DNA of 64,000 nucleotides from Oceanobacillus neutriphilus (lineage in GTDB: Bacteria > Bacillota > Bacilli > Bacillales > Amphibacillaceae), in NCBI RefSeq assembly GCF_014645515.1, contig NZ_BMLW01000009.1, positions 112,432 through 176,431 on the forward strand. The letters run 5' to 3'. The notes beneath the pieces are model-generated. The model searched no databases. It saw only the letters and a program-made list of their open reading frames with translations, and was not told the DNA's origin. Positions 51,000 to 59,773 of this stretch are shown here, one piece after another (position 1 is the first letter of the stretch; every line of letters begins with the position of its first letter). The position numbers were made by a program, and so were the translations under genes.

Positions 51000-51866
51000 T
51001 TAGCTAAGCTGCTGTTTCAGAAATTGAATTACTTTTTCAAATGCCTGGACAACCTGCGGATCTTCCATATTCTGATCAAATGTATGTTTTCCGCCAGATA
51101 TAGTAATCAATTGATTGACAACACCCGCTTCATCCAATACCTGCTTCATATTAACAGATTCCTGATAGGGTACATCCTCATCCTGATCACCATGTAATAA
51201 CATGGTTGGAGGGTAGTTCCTGTCTGCGAGACGGGCGGGACAGTATTCGTTTAAGGAAGATAGATCTTCTTTGGAACTTTTGCCGGTTACATAATCAATC
51301 CATTTTCCCTGCTGCCGGCAATAAAGATAGATAGCATATCTTTTTTCAATAGGAGAAGCAGCGATAGGCTTATCCATAATCAGCTGATTGGCGAGCATTT
51401 CCGGAGCAGAAGGCATTTTTGTAAAATGTGGACTGGGCTCTGTATACCAGTCTCCTGTAATGTCCCCATAGCCGTAGAAGGAAACAATTGCTTTTGGCCG
51501 GGTTTCCAGCACGCCAGTCATTAATGCCAGATAAGCACCGGCAGAAGAGCCGATGACTGCAATGTTTTCCGTATCAAAGTCAAATTCCCGGTTCCCTTCT
51601 TCTATAAGCCAGACGATGGCATCACGAATATCTTCTATAATTTCTGGTAATTTTGTTTCTGGAGCCAGCCGGTAATCGATGGAAAATACGTTAAAACCGG
51701 CATCAATATACAATTCAACCTGCTTTTTATCCAAATCATCTCTTGTGCCCCATATTAATCCGCCCCCATGAATATACATAAGCAGCGGTGCTTGTTTCTT
51801 ACCTGTTTCATGCAGTGTTCCTTTTATTTCACAGTTATTGGTTACTTTATAAGTGTATGTTTTCAT
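51000..51866 (-). CDS. Alpha/beta hydrolase (esterase, HSL/BD-FAE-like)
   Basis: A 288-residue alpha/beta hydrolase. The oxyanion motif is YIHGGGLIWG, the nucleophile elbow GSSAGAYLAL (Ser about 111), the acidic residue lies in LLHGDQDEDVP and the catalytic His in SGGKHTFD. No signal peptide, so probably cytoplasmic. Small carboxyl esters or peptide-like esters are typical substrates. Start ATG 51866 or GTG 51875; neither has a strong ribosome site. Confidence 0.85.
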   Translation of the reverse strand: MKTYTYKVTNNCEIKGTLHETGKKQAPLLMYIHGGGLIWGTRDDLDKKQVELYIDAGFNVFSIDYRLAPETKLPEIIEDIRDAIVWLIEEGNREFDFDTENIAVIGSSAGAYLALMTGVLETRPKAIVSFYGYGDITGDWYTEPSPHFTKMPSAPEMLANQLIMDKPIAASPIEKRYAIYLYCRQQGKWIDYVTGKSSKEDLSSLNEYCPARLADRNYPPTMLLHGDQDEDVPYQESVNMKQVLDEAGVVNQLITISGGKHTFDQNMEDPQVVQAFEKVIQFLKQQLS

Positions 51867-52153
51867 GTTAGTCACTCGCTTTCATAGAGAATATGATATC
51901 GACATGCTTTTATTCTGTCAAATGAAACTATGCATTTTTCATTTACAGGGAATAAAAAACACAAGTATCTTCGCATACCAGAATTTACCCAATCAAAGGC
52001 ATTTGCGAAAAAACCTGTGCGGCAACATCGTAATGTAAGATTGCGATTACTTATCCCGTGAAGTGTGCTATCGATCAGAGCAGGGGACTTTATGAATGAC
52101 TTTCTTGATAAAAAGCGTAAATTTGTAATCAGGTTAACTCTCAACAGGTAAAA
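51867..52153. other. Intergenic region without a recognised gene
   Basis: 287 bases between two minus-strand genes. The open frames across it (plus 51853-52038, minus 51872-52144) lack ribosome sites and recognisable domains. I see no clear terminator for the ABC operon and no other named element. Confidence 0.4.
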
Positions 52154-52939
52154 TCATTTCACCTCTGCTTTCCGGAAAATAAGAAAACTGGCCAGGTAGA
52201 AAATAAAAATAAATAATAGACTGATCATCATACTTTTTACTATAAATTCACCGCTCATACCGAATGCTAGCTGTGATAAATCAATCCCAAAAGGAGTATA
52301 AGCCATCACAGAATGAACGGTGTCATTCAGGCTTGAGATTGGTCCAAGGATCAGGCTTGTCATATATGTGGCAGCAATAACGAGAACTGCTCTTTTAAAT
52401 AGAAACATATAAAAAATGCTGACCATCAGCTGACTGAAAAAGATAAGCAATGAAAGTCCGCTGATCAATATGATTTTGCCGAATAATCCGGCTGTAACTC
52501 CTTGTTCTGCTGCTCCGGCTAAAATGTTTAAGGTCGGTGTCGGAACAAAACCGCTGAATGCTGTATCTGTAAAAGCAAAAATAAGTGTAATGATGATATA
52601 GGGCAGATATAACAATGCAATTAAAATAAAAAACAAAACAATCTTATTGATAATAATAGCGTTTCTGCTATGCCCTCCAGAAACTGCATTTTCAATGATC
52701 TTATTTTCAAAATCGGTCGTAAGGCAAATACCTGCAGCAATACTGCCCAGTAGTGCCATCATCTGTGTTTCAGAAAAAAGGGATAAGGTGCCAGAGGCTG
52801 TCTCTAAGCTTAGGCTTCCTGACGCAACATAATGAGAACTGGCAGCAAAAATAATAGCACTGAGAATGGATAATATAAATACTGTCCAGGGCGAAATGGA
52901 CCTGCTTAATTTAAAGAAATCGGCTTTTAACAGCTGCAT
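52154..52939 (-). CDS. ABC-2 permease (bacitracin-type exporter)
   Basis: A 261-residue permease with six membrane segments. It starts MQLLKADFFKLSRS, the usual amphipathic entry of BcrB/lantibiotic-immunity permeases, and contains NKIIENAVSGGHSRNAIIINK, the typical loop after helix 2. Its start overlaps the ATPase stop by one base. Probably exports or detoxifies a peptide antibiotic. Confidence 0.82.
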   Translation of the reverse strand: MQLLKADFFKLSRSISPWTVFILSILSAIIFAASSHYVASGSLSLETASGTLSLFSETQMMALLGSIAAGICLTTDFENKIIENAVSGGHSRNAIIINKIVLFFILIALLYLPYIIITLIFAFTDTAFSGFVPTPTLNILAGAAEQGVTAGLFGKIILISGLSLLIFFSQLMVSIFYMFLFKRAVLVIAATYMTSLILGPISSLNDTVHSVMAYTPFGIDLSQLAFGMSGEFIVKSMMISLLFIFIFYLASFLIFRKAEVK

Positions 52940-53856
52940 CAGCGTACACCTCCAATTAATTGAAGATAATAGCTCTCCAATGTTTCTTCCTGTGTCGTAA
53001 AAGTAGTCACAATAATATCATGGTTGATTAGGGCTTTTGATAATTCCTCTTTTTTATTAATAAAATCATATAGTTTAATACTTTTATCAGGCTGGACAAT
53101 AAAGTTCTCTGTTTGAAGTGATTCTCTCAGCACCTTCTGCAGCTTCTCCGGCTCATTACAATCAACGAGAAGATGCTTGTTGATTTGTTCCTCTAATTTG
53201 TCATGACTGAGCTTTTTAAGGATTTTTCCTTCATTAACAATAATAAATTCATCAGCAGTTTGGTGGAGCTCTGCTAAATGGTGACTGGATAAAAGAATGG
53301 TTATTTGGTATTTAGCAGCCAGGTTCTTGATTAGCTGTCTAATTTCAGCAATACCGCTTGGGTCCAGTCCATTAACAGGCTCATCAAGCATCAGTATTTT
53401 CGGATTACCGAGTAAAGTAATCGCAATTCCCAGGCGCTGCCGCATTCCTAAGGAGAAATCTTTTGCCTTCTTTTTACCTGTGGCCCCCAGTCCGACGATG
53501 TCGAGCACTTTTTGTTCTACATTCTCTTCTTTTATTCCTTTCATTGTTTTATGGACACGGAGATTATCCCGTGCGCTCATATTACCGAGGATACTTGGAT
53601 TCTCAATCATACTGCCCATTTGTTTCCGGCCAGCCTGCAATGATTTTTGATTCGATTGGTTAAATAAATACAGCTCTCCGGAAGTAGGAAAGGATAGGCC
53701 GGCAATAATCCGCATAAATGTTGTTTTTCCGGCTCCATTTTGACCGATCAGTCCATAAATTTTCCCCTTCTCCAGGGATATCGATACATTTTCCAATGCT
53801 TGAAAGCCATTATAGTCTTTGAAGATATTTTTAGCTTCGAGAATATATTCCGTCAT
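52939..53856 (-). CDS. ABC transporter ATP-binding protein (BcrA-like)
   Basis: A 305-residue ATPase: Walker A GQNGAGKTT, signature FSLGMRQRLGIAITL, Walker B MLDEPVNGLDPSG, H-loop SSHHLAEL. The DEPVNGLDP variant is typical of BcrA and lantibiotic-immunity ATPases. It overlaps the XRE regulator by 4 bases, giving the order regulator-ATPase-permease. Confidence 0.9.
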   Translation of the reverse strand: MTEYILEAKNIFKDYNGFQALENVSISLEKGKIYGLIGQNGAGKTTFMRIIAGLSFPTSGELYLFNQSNQKSLQAGRKQMGSMIENPSILGNMSARDNLRVHKTMKGIKEENVEQKVLDIVGLGATGKKKAKDFSLGMRQRLGIAITLLGNPKILMLDEPVNGLDPSGIAEIRQLIKNLAAKYQITILLSSHHLAELHQTADEFIIVNEGKILKKLSHDKLEEQINKHLLVDCNEPEKLQKVLRESLQTENFIVQPDKSIKLYDFINKKEELSKALINHDIIVTTFTTQEETLESYYLQLIGGVR

Positions 53857-54305
53857 TTTTTAAGATCCTTTGTGGGATTTAGAATTTCTTGCGTCATTGC
53901 TGTGAAAAATTCTACCGGAACTAAGGCGATACCAATACTTTCAGGATTCTCGTCACCTAAAACAAGAAACTGATCCCCTTCCTGCATATTGACCATATTC
54001 ACAGCCTTTTCCGGTAATTTTACATAACCATCCTCCTCCAAAGGGATGGTGTTAAACATATGCTTTCCCTTTGGAGGGATCGGAAAGCCGCTTTCTTTTT
54101 GATCATAATGAATTAAATTATCTAAAGAGACATCAAATAAGGTGGCAAGTGCATCACAATTGATAATATCAGGTAAGGACTCTCCATTTTCCCATTTGGC
54201 AATCGATTGGCGGGTGACACCAATTTTTTCTGCTAATTCTTCCTGGGAATAATTATTTTCTCTTCTTAAAAAAGCAAGGTTCCGTGATAAAGTAATTTTG
54301 TTCAT
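53853..54305 (-). CDS. XRE-family transcriptional regulator
   Basis: A 150-residue regulator with an N-terminal HTH (about 4-58; LAFLRRENNYSQEELAEKIGVTRQSIAKWENGESLP). A C-terminal beta-rich part has a swapped-hairpin-like pattern (GYVKLPEKAVNMVNMQEGDQF). ATG 54305 has AAAGGG 9 bases upstream; ATG 54314 abuts it. It probably controls the ABC genes it is coupled with. It is divergent from the MerR gene at 54491. Confidence 0.87.
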   Translation of the reverse strand: MNKITLSRNLAFLRRENNYSQEELAEKIGVTRQSIAKWENGESLPDIINCDALATLFDVSLDNLIHYDQKESGFPIPPKGKHMFNTIPLEEDGYVKLPEKAVNMVNMQEGDQFLVLGDENPESIGIALVPVEFFTAMTQEILNPTKDLKK

Positions 54306-54425
54306 CTCATGCATCCCTTTCGTTTGGGTATACTTTTATTTTAACGGTTAATAGAAAGGAAACAACCAATGCAGGGTAACCATTTATGTTAACTTCAGTT
54401 GCATTCCACAAATTAATTTTTAGGC

Positions 54426-54456
54426 TTGCGCCTGACGTAACGTGAGGTGATATGAT
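54426..54456 (+). promoter_or_regulatory. MerR-type promoter with 19-bp spacer and operator
   Basis: TTGCGC (54426-54431), a 19-base spacer, TATGAT (54451-54456). The spacer holds the dyad CTGACGT-A-ACGTGAG (54432-54446, one mismatch). Over-long spacers with a central dyad are the hallmark of promoters activated by MerR proteins, so the MerR gene downstream should regulate itself and the exporter. Confidence 0.75.
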
Positions 54457-54490
54457 AAAGCTATTAAGCGGGAAGGGAATTGAAGCAGAT

Positions 54491-55303
54491 ATGAAAAAAG
54501 AAACATTCTCCATCAGTGAGTTTGCTAAATCGACAGGCGTATCTGTAAGGACACTGCATTATTATGATGAGAAGAATATATTGAAGCCGAAACGGGATGA
54601 ACATACAGGACACCGTGTTTATGAACAAGAGGATATGATTCAGCTGCATAAGATTATGACAATGAAATTTTTAGGAATGAGCTTAGATGAAATCAAAGAT
54701 TATATGCAGACGGATATCTTTGATTTAAGCTTTATTGATACATTAAGGCTGCAGGAGTCAAAGCTGATCAAGGATAAAGAGCAAATTGATATTGCTTTAG
54801 ATGCTATCCAGCGTACGGCGTATCTTTTAGAAAATGAAAAAGAAGTTGACCATGCTGTGCTTATCAGCTTACTGGCAAGCATGCAAAACGAGAAGAAGCA
54901 GGAGGAGCTGGCAAAAGGAATTATTAAGGATGATGTCATGAAGAAGATGTTTCCGCAGACAGCTAAGGAGAAGATGATCTTTGAACAGGGACTGTTGATA
55001 TTTTATAAGCGGGTCAAAAAGCATTTTGGAAAATCTGCAGATGATCCAGAGGTTCAACAGATGCTGGACGATTTTTATCGTCTTATTCTGAAAGTAATGG
55101 GTATGGACTCTTTGAAAGAATTAACAGATATTTTTTCTTTAAATATCGAGGATAAAGAGAATGAAGAACGGATAGAAGCATATGTTCAAGAAATCGAGCG
55201 GCTTGTTCCTTCGCCAATTACGGAAGAGGAAGAAGCGTGGCTTGGGAAAATTACAACTGATTATATGGGTCCTTTATGGGACGAGGAAGAAGGAGAGAAT
55301 TAA
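54491..55303 (+). CDS. MerR-family regulator (TipA-type)
   Basis: A 270-residue regulator with an N-terminal MerR winged helix (about 4-70; FSISEFAKSTGVSVRTLHYYDE, KFLGMSLDEIKDYM). After a coiled-coil linker, a C-terminal helical domain like the TipAS drug-binding domain follows (about 150-230; FYKRVKKHFGKSADDPEVQQ). An ATG at 54452 lies inside the promoter's -10 box, so I start at 54491. The stop is contiguous with the exporter start, indicating a drug-sensing regulator plus efflux pump. Confidence 0.88.
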   Translation: MKKETFSISEFAKSTGVSVRTLHYYDEKNILKPKRDEHTGHRVYEQEDMIQLHKIMTMKFLGMSLDEIKDYMQTDIFDLSFIDTLRLQESKLIKDKEQIDIALDAIQRTAYLLENEKEVDHAVLISLLASMQNEKKQEELAKGIIKDDVMKKMFPQTAKEKMIFEQGLLIFYKRVKKHFGKSADDPEVQQMLDDFYRLILKVMGMDSLKELTDIFSLNIEDKENEERIEAYVQEIERLVPSPITEEEEAWLGKITTDYMGPLWDEEEGEN

Positions 55304-57037
55304 ATGGAAGCATCGAAGCGATCATCGAGTAATTTTATAAAGCTCTTACTATCTACAAGAATACCGAAGCTTGTTTTAACATTAGGGTTACTGGGAAGTA
55401 TTCTGACCACTTTGGTAGGACTGACAATCCCGCTTTTGACAAGGGAGCTTGTGGATGGATTTTCTATCGCTGATTTAGATTGGCGGTTTATTGCTGTTAT
55501 TATTGGCGTATTTATTGTGCATGCCTTGGTGGATGGTTTATCAGCCTATGCTCTTGCCTATGTCGGGCAAAAGGTTGTTGCGCGGCTTCGTGAAATCTTA
55601 TGGAAAAAGCTGATCCGTCTGCCGGTTCCTTATTTCCAGAAGCAGCCGAGCGGGGAATCTGTCAGCCGTGTTATTAATGATACAGGAATAGTAAAGGATT
55701 TAGTATCCCAGCATTTTCCACAGTTTATTTCCGGTCTGATTTCCATTATAGGAGCTGTTATTATTCTGCTTTTCATGGATTGGAAAATGACTTTAATTAT
55801 GTTTATTGCTGTTCCGATTACATTGGCAGTGATGCTGCCGCTGGGTAATCGGATGGCAAAAGTATCTCGCAGTCTGCAGGATCAGACAGCTAATTTTCAA
55901 GGAGAGATTCAGCAGACAGTCAGTGAAATTAGATTAATGAAATCTTCTACAGCAGAACAGAAGGAAGAAAAACGGGGGCTACAGGGAATTTTCAAGCTAT
56001 TACAGACAGGCTTGAAAGAGGCAAAGATTTTCGCTGTGATTGCACCGTTTATGTATATGATTGTGATGCTTGTTATCGTTATGATTATCGGCTATGGGGG
56101 TATCCGGGTAGAGCAGGGGACCATGACAACAGGATCGCTTGTCGCATTTCTTTTGTATTTATTCCAGATTGTCTTTCCTATTACAACATTTGCGATGTTC
56201 TTTACCGAATTACAAAAAGCAAAAGGAGCTACCGAGCGTATTTCAGAAATTTTACAGGAAGAAGAGGAAGAGGTTTTGCCCGGCTCTGAAAAACAAATTG
56301 GCGAGCTGCCGCTGGAGTTTAAAGAAGTCAGCTTTTCTTATGAAGCGGGCGAGCAGGTTCTCAATAAGGTATCGTTTTCTGCATCTCCGGGAGAAATGGT
56401 GGCATTTGCCGGACCAAGCGGTGGAGGGAAGACCACTGTATTCGGCTTAATTGAACGCTATTATGAGCCGGATGAAGGAGCAATTCTGCTTGGCGGGGAA
56501 TCGATTCAGGATATTTCTCTTGGCTCCTGGCGTTCCCAGCTCGGATATGTATCACAGGAGAGCTCCATGATGTCTGGAACCATTCGTGATAATTTAACCT
56601 ATGGATTGGAGAATGCAGAAAATATTGCTGATGAAAAGCTTTGGGCAGTTGCAGAAATGGCCTATGCAGCGCAGTTTATACAGGAGCTGCCAAATGGAAT
56701 GGATACACAGGTCGGGGAACGCGGTACAAAGCTGTCAGGCGGGCAGCGGCAACGGATTAATATTGCGAGAGCCTTCCTGCGTAATCCGAAAATTTTACTG
56801 CTTGATGAAGCAACAGCAAGTCTCGACAGTCAATCAGAACAGGTGGTTCAAAAAGCATTACAGCGATTGATGGAAGGAAGAACAACATTTGTAATTGCCC
56901 ATCGTTTAGCAACAATTATTGATGCGGATCAGATTATCTTTATTGAAAATGGAGAGGTTACCGGGAAAGGGACCCATCAGAATTTGATTGAATCGCATGA
57001 ACTGTACCGTTCTTTTGCGGAGCAGCAGTTGAAGTAA
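55304..57037 (+). CDS. bmrA: Multidrug ABC exporter, BmrA-like half transporter
   Basis: A 577-residue TMD-NBD fusion with six membrane segments (about 20-290). The NBD has Walker A GPSGGGKTT, signature LSGGQRQRINIARAF, Walker B ILLLDEATASLDS and H-loop IAHRLATI. Length and the N-terminal SSNFIKLLLSTRIPKLVLTL pattern fit BmrA (YvcC), a homodimeric multidrug exporter. It starts directly after the MerR stop, with GAAGGAGAG as ribosome site, and is controlled by the MerR-type promoter. The gene name is by similarity. Confidence 0.85.
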   Translation: MEASKRSSSNFIKLLLSTRIPKLVLTLGLLGSILTTLVGLTIPLLTRELVDGFSIADLDWRFIAVIIGVFIVHALVDGLSAYALAYVGQKVVARLREILWKKLIRLPVPYFQKQPSGESVSRVINDTGIVKDLVSQHFPQFISGLISIIGAVIILLFMDWKMTLIMFIAVPITLAVMLPLGNRMAKVSRSLQDQTANFQGEIQQTVSEIRLMKSSTAEQKEEKRGLQGIFKLLQTGLKEAKIFAVIAPFMYMIVMLVIVMIIGYGGIRVEQGTMTTGSLVAFLLYLFQIVFPITTFAMFFTELQKAKGATERISEILQEEEEEVLPGSEKQIGELPLEFKEVSFSYEAGEQVLNKVSFSASPGEMVAFAGPSGGGKTTVFGLIERYYEPDEGAILLGGESIQDISLGSWRSQLGYVSQESSMMSGTIRDNLTYGLENAENIADEKLWAVAEMAYAAQFIQELPNGMDTQVGERGTKLSGGQRQRINIARAFLRNPKILLLDEATASLDSQSEQVVQKALQRLMEGRTTFVIAHRLATIIDADQIIFIENGEVTGKGTHQNLIESHELYRSFAEQQLK

Positions 57038-57041
57038 AATA

Positions 57042-57088
57042 AAAGAGTAAAGCATGTCATAATGGATGGATATGCTTTACTCTTTTTA
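57042..57088. terminator. Bidirectional terminator between convergent exporter operons
   Basis: AAAGAGTAAAGCAT pairs with ATGCTTTACTCTTT (14 bp). T tracts in both directions fit the convergent genes. Confidence 0.9.
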
Positions 57089-57093
57089 TTCAG

Positions 57094-57792
57094 TCATATT
57101 TTTACTGTCACATCTTTAATCAGCCGATAGTTAACACCAAAAAGAAGAACAATTAATACAATGGTAAGTGGTGTGGCTATAAAAGCTGGCAAACTTGTAA
57201 AGAAAGAAAAATGTGTGATGTCAATCAGAATACCGGTTATTGTTAACAGAATAATGCTGCAAGCAATGGATAAAAGTCCGTACAGCCAGCCTAAACGATA
57301 GAAGGTCAGACCAATCATCCACCCGATTAAAAAGTAAATAAGGTGCATGAGGGCGAGTTTGACAAAGATATATATAAATGCAGAGAAGCTGCTTGTGAAA
57401 TCAACCTCTTGTCCATGAATATTCCAGCCAACCCAACCAGATATAAATTGGAGAATAAAAGTTAACAGTATCAAGATGACTGTTATTGTAATGGCTATCA
57501 GGACAGATGATATGATTGTACCAAGAAAGAAATTTTTTCTGGCGGCTCCCTGCTGCATGTAATAATAAAAGAAAGATGATGTTGTCAGGATACCAATAAC
57601 TAACATGTAAATACCTGAGGATCCATTTGAAAAGTTTGTCAAATCTATAAAACTGGAATGTGGACCAGAAGCAAAGCTTACTACGACAATATAAATCACA
57701 AACATAAAGGAAAGAAACCACATCGTCCATTTCACCTGTTCCATAAATAAGAGCCGGGCTATTTTTTTGGGTGATAAGATAATAGAACTCAT
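57094..57792 (-). CDS. ABC permease-like membrane protein
   Basis: A 232-residue protein with six membrane segments. Landmarks shared with its paralogue at 59075 are a WFLSF..VI start, QGAARKNFFLGTI after helix 2 (compare KLGVSRKKYFKAAL), HLIYFLIGWMIGLTFYR and a NYRLIKDVTVKI end. It overlaps the ATPase at 57789 by 4 bases and is the last gene of a five-gene operon. Substrate unknown. Confidence 0.78.
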   Translation of the reverse strand: MSSIILSPKKIARLLFMEQVKWTMWFLSFMFVIYIVVVSFASGPHSSFIDLTNFSNGSSGIYMLVIGILTTSSFFYYYMQQGAARKNFFLGTIISSVLIAITITVILILLTFILQFISGWVGWNIHGQEVDFTSSFSAFIYIFVKLALMHLIYFLIGWMIGLTFYRLGWLYGLLSIACSIILLTITGILIDITHFSFFTSLPAFIATPLTIVLIVLLFGVNYRLIKDVTVKI

Positions 57793-58670
57793 TCATCTTC
57801 CTCCTTTGTCAAATGCACAAACAAATCGTGGAGAGAGAGGACGCCAATCTCAATTCCAGCTTGATTCGCTGCATTTCTCTGCTTCTCAGAGAGTTCACCA
57901 TATACCGTGACGGATTTTGTTCCGCCCAGTACCTGACTGTTTAAAACGTCTAAGTCCTTTGAAAAAGCATCTATCTGCTCCAGGGAACCTGTAAGAGAAA
58001 ATCCTTTGGAAATCACTTGCTCATTTGTGTCCTGTAATAAAACCTTTCCGTTATGAATCATCAGCACCTCATCGAATAGGTAATCTGCTTCGGAAACGAG
58101 ATGGGTGGAGAAGATAATCGTTCTCGGATACACTTCCTGGTCATTTAAAATCTCCTTATAAAAAATTTCTCTTGTCGGTGCATCCATCCCTACATAAGCT
58201 TCATCAAAAATAGTTAAAGGAGCTCTGGATGCTAAACCAATAATAGCCTGAAAAGCTGATTTCTTCCCTTTGGACAGCTGATTCACTTTTTTATTTAAAG
58301 GCAGCTTGAATTTCTTAACCAATTCAAATGCATATGCTTCATCAAAATTTGGCCGGAAATAAGCCATTTCTTTTAACATTTCATCAACTTTATCATAGGT
58401 ATACTCCAGGTCCTTCTGCTGATCAAAAATAAAGACTGTATCCTGCATGATTCTGGGGTTTTCAAAAGGATTTTCTCCATCAATGATGAGACTTCCTGCA
58501 TCTGCTTTTCGAAAAGCAGACAGTACGGATAATAAGGTAGTTTTCCCTGCGCCATTTCTTCCTAATAAGCCATGAATTTTTCCAGCCTGCAGCTGAAAGC
58601 TGACCTGATCAATGGCTGTGAAACCTTTATATTGTACACTAACTTCTTTTGCTTCAATCGCATAACTCAT
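57789..58670 (-). CDS. ABC ATPase with DEAY Walker B variant
   Basis: A 293-residue ATPase: Walker A GRNGAGKTT, signature LSKGKKSAFQAIIGLA, Walker B/D-loop TIFDEAYVGMDAP (instead of the usual DEPTxGLD), H-loop FSTHLVSE. The catalytic Glu is kept. The C-terminal extension ends near SLHDLFVHLTKEEDE. Paralogue of the gene at 59770. It overlaps the GntR stop and the permease start by 4 bases each. Confidence 0.87.
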   Translation of the reverse strand: MSYAIEAKEVSVQYKGFTAIDQVSFQLQAGKIHGLLGRNGAGKTTLLSVLSAFRKADAGSLIIDGENPFENPRIMQDTVFIFDQQKDLEYTYDKVDEMLKEMAYFRPNFDEAYAFELVKKFKLPLNKKVNQLSKGKKSAFQAIIGLASRAPLTIFDEAYVGMDAPTREIFYKEILNDQEVYPRTIIFSTHLVSEADYLFDEVLMIHNGKVLLQDTNEQVISKGFSLTGSLEQIDAFSKDLDVLNSQVLGGTKSVTVYGELSEKQRNAANQAGIEIGVLSLHDLFVHLTKEEDE

Positions 58671-59044
58671 GCTTTATCCCCCTTTCCCGCTTTTTTTATC
58701 AGTTCAATGATCTCGTTCTCTGAAATACGAAGCTTCTCTGCTTCCTGGACTAAACCGATGACATAATCATCCATAAACGCCTGCTTCCGTTTTTGAACGA
58801 GTTTTTGCTTTGCCCCTTCTGCAACAAACATACCGACACCCCGCTTTTTATATAGAATGCCTTCATCTACAAGCTGTGTAACCCCTTTGGAGATGGTGGC
58901 GTGATTAATTTTATAAAATTGGACCAGCTGATTGGTGGAAGGGGCCTGCTCACCTTCCTTTAACTGATCATTGACAATCTGGTCTTCAATCTGTTCGCGA
59001 ACCTGAATGAAGATAGGTTTATCACTCCGAAATTGTGTAGACAT
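58667..59044 (-). CDS. GntR-family (YtrA-type) regulator
   Basis: A 125-residue regulator: winged helix (about 8-78; KPIFIQVREQIEDQI, APSTNQLVQFYKINHATISKGVTQLVDEG) and a short helical tail. It sits in the middle of the operon between two permease/ATPase pairs. AAAGGAGG is the ribosome site. It probably represses the operon through the dyad at 60689. Confidence 0.88.
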   Translation of the reverse strand: MSTQFRSDKPIFIQVREQIEDQIVNDQLKEGEQAPSTNQLVQFYKINHATISKGVTQLVDEGILYKKRGVGMFVAEGAKQKLVQKRKQAFMDDYVIGLVQEAEKLRISENEIIELIKKAGKGDKA

Positions 59045-59074
59045 AATTCGTAAAGCCTCCTTTCTGATCTGATT

Positions 59075-59773
59075 TTATAATCGAATTGGTGCGTCTTTAG
59101 TTAAGCGGTAGTTACTGACGATTAAGATGGCTATCATGATAAGGAAAATAAGATATGGGCCAATGCTGATAATCTGTGGATTGGCGGTGAAAAATTTCAT
59201 GGTATGTGCAACACCCGCTTTGTTCTGTAAAAACTCTGTTATGCCGATAAATGGAAAGGAAAGAATAATAAACAATAATCCAAACCTCCAGCGAAAACGA
59301 TAAAATCCAATTCCCATAAACCAGCCGATTAGAAGATAAACGAAATGGTAGAAGGAATAATCAACGAAGCTTTGGATAACAAATAAGGATCCATTCTCTG
59401 TTAATAAGTCAGTCCACGGAACAGCAAATCCTAAATTCGGAACAATTGTTTCAAATAAAGTAATGATGATTGTCGTTACCAAAGCTAATACAATGGAAAG
59501 CATAGCAGTAGCGAACAATGCCGCTTTAAAATACTTTTTCCGTGAAACTCCTAATTTAAAGTAGTGATCTAAGAACCAGTAAGAATAAAGCAGCCCGATA
59601 ATCAGAATAAATATAGTAGAAGTTGTATTGCGGGTATCCAGATTATCGAAAAACCCCCAATGGTTCGCCGCGATAGTCATTCCAATTGTCAAAATTACCA
59701 GAATGCCATAAAACCAGGTTGCCCATTTAATCTGTTCGCTGAAAAAATGCCAAACTAATTGAAATGATTTCAC
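59075..59773 (-). CDS. ABC permease-like membrane protein
   Basis: A 232-residue, six-helix paralogue of the gene at 57094 (KLGVSRKKYFKAAL loop, VYLLIGWFMGIGFYRFRW, NYRLTKDAPIRL end). It overlaps the upstream ATPase by 4 bases. The two ATPase/permease pairs could form one heteromeric transporter or two separate ones. Confidence 0.78.
   Translation of the reverse strand: MKSFQLVWHFFSEQIKWATWFYGILVILTIGMTIAANHWGFFDNLDTRNTTSTIFILIIGLLYSYWFLDHYFKLGVSRKKYFKAALFATAMLSIVLALVTTIIITLFETIVPNLGFAVPWTDLLTENGSLFVIQSFVDYSFYHFVYLLIGWFMGIGFYRFRWRFGLLFIILSFPFIGITEFLQNKAGVAHTMKFFTANPQIISIGPYLIFLIMIAILIVSNYRLTKDAPIRL

Noticed and set aside
51853..52144. Open frames on both strands between the esterase and ABC permease genes
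   Set aside because: No start signals, no domain, and the two frames contradict each other.
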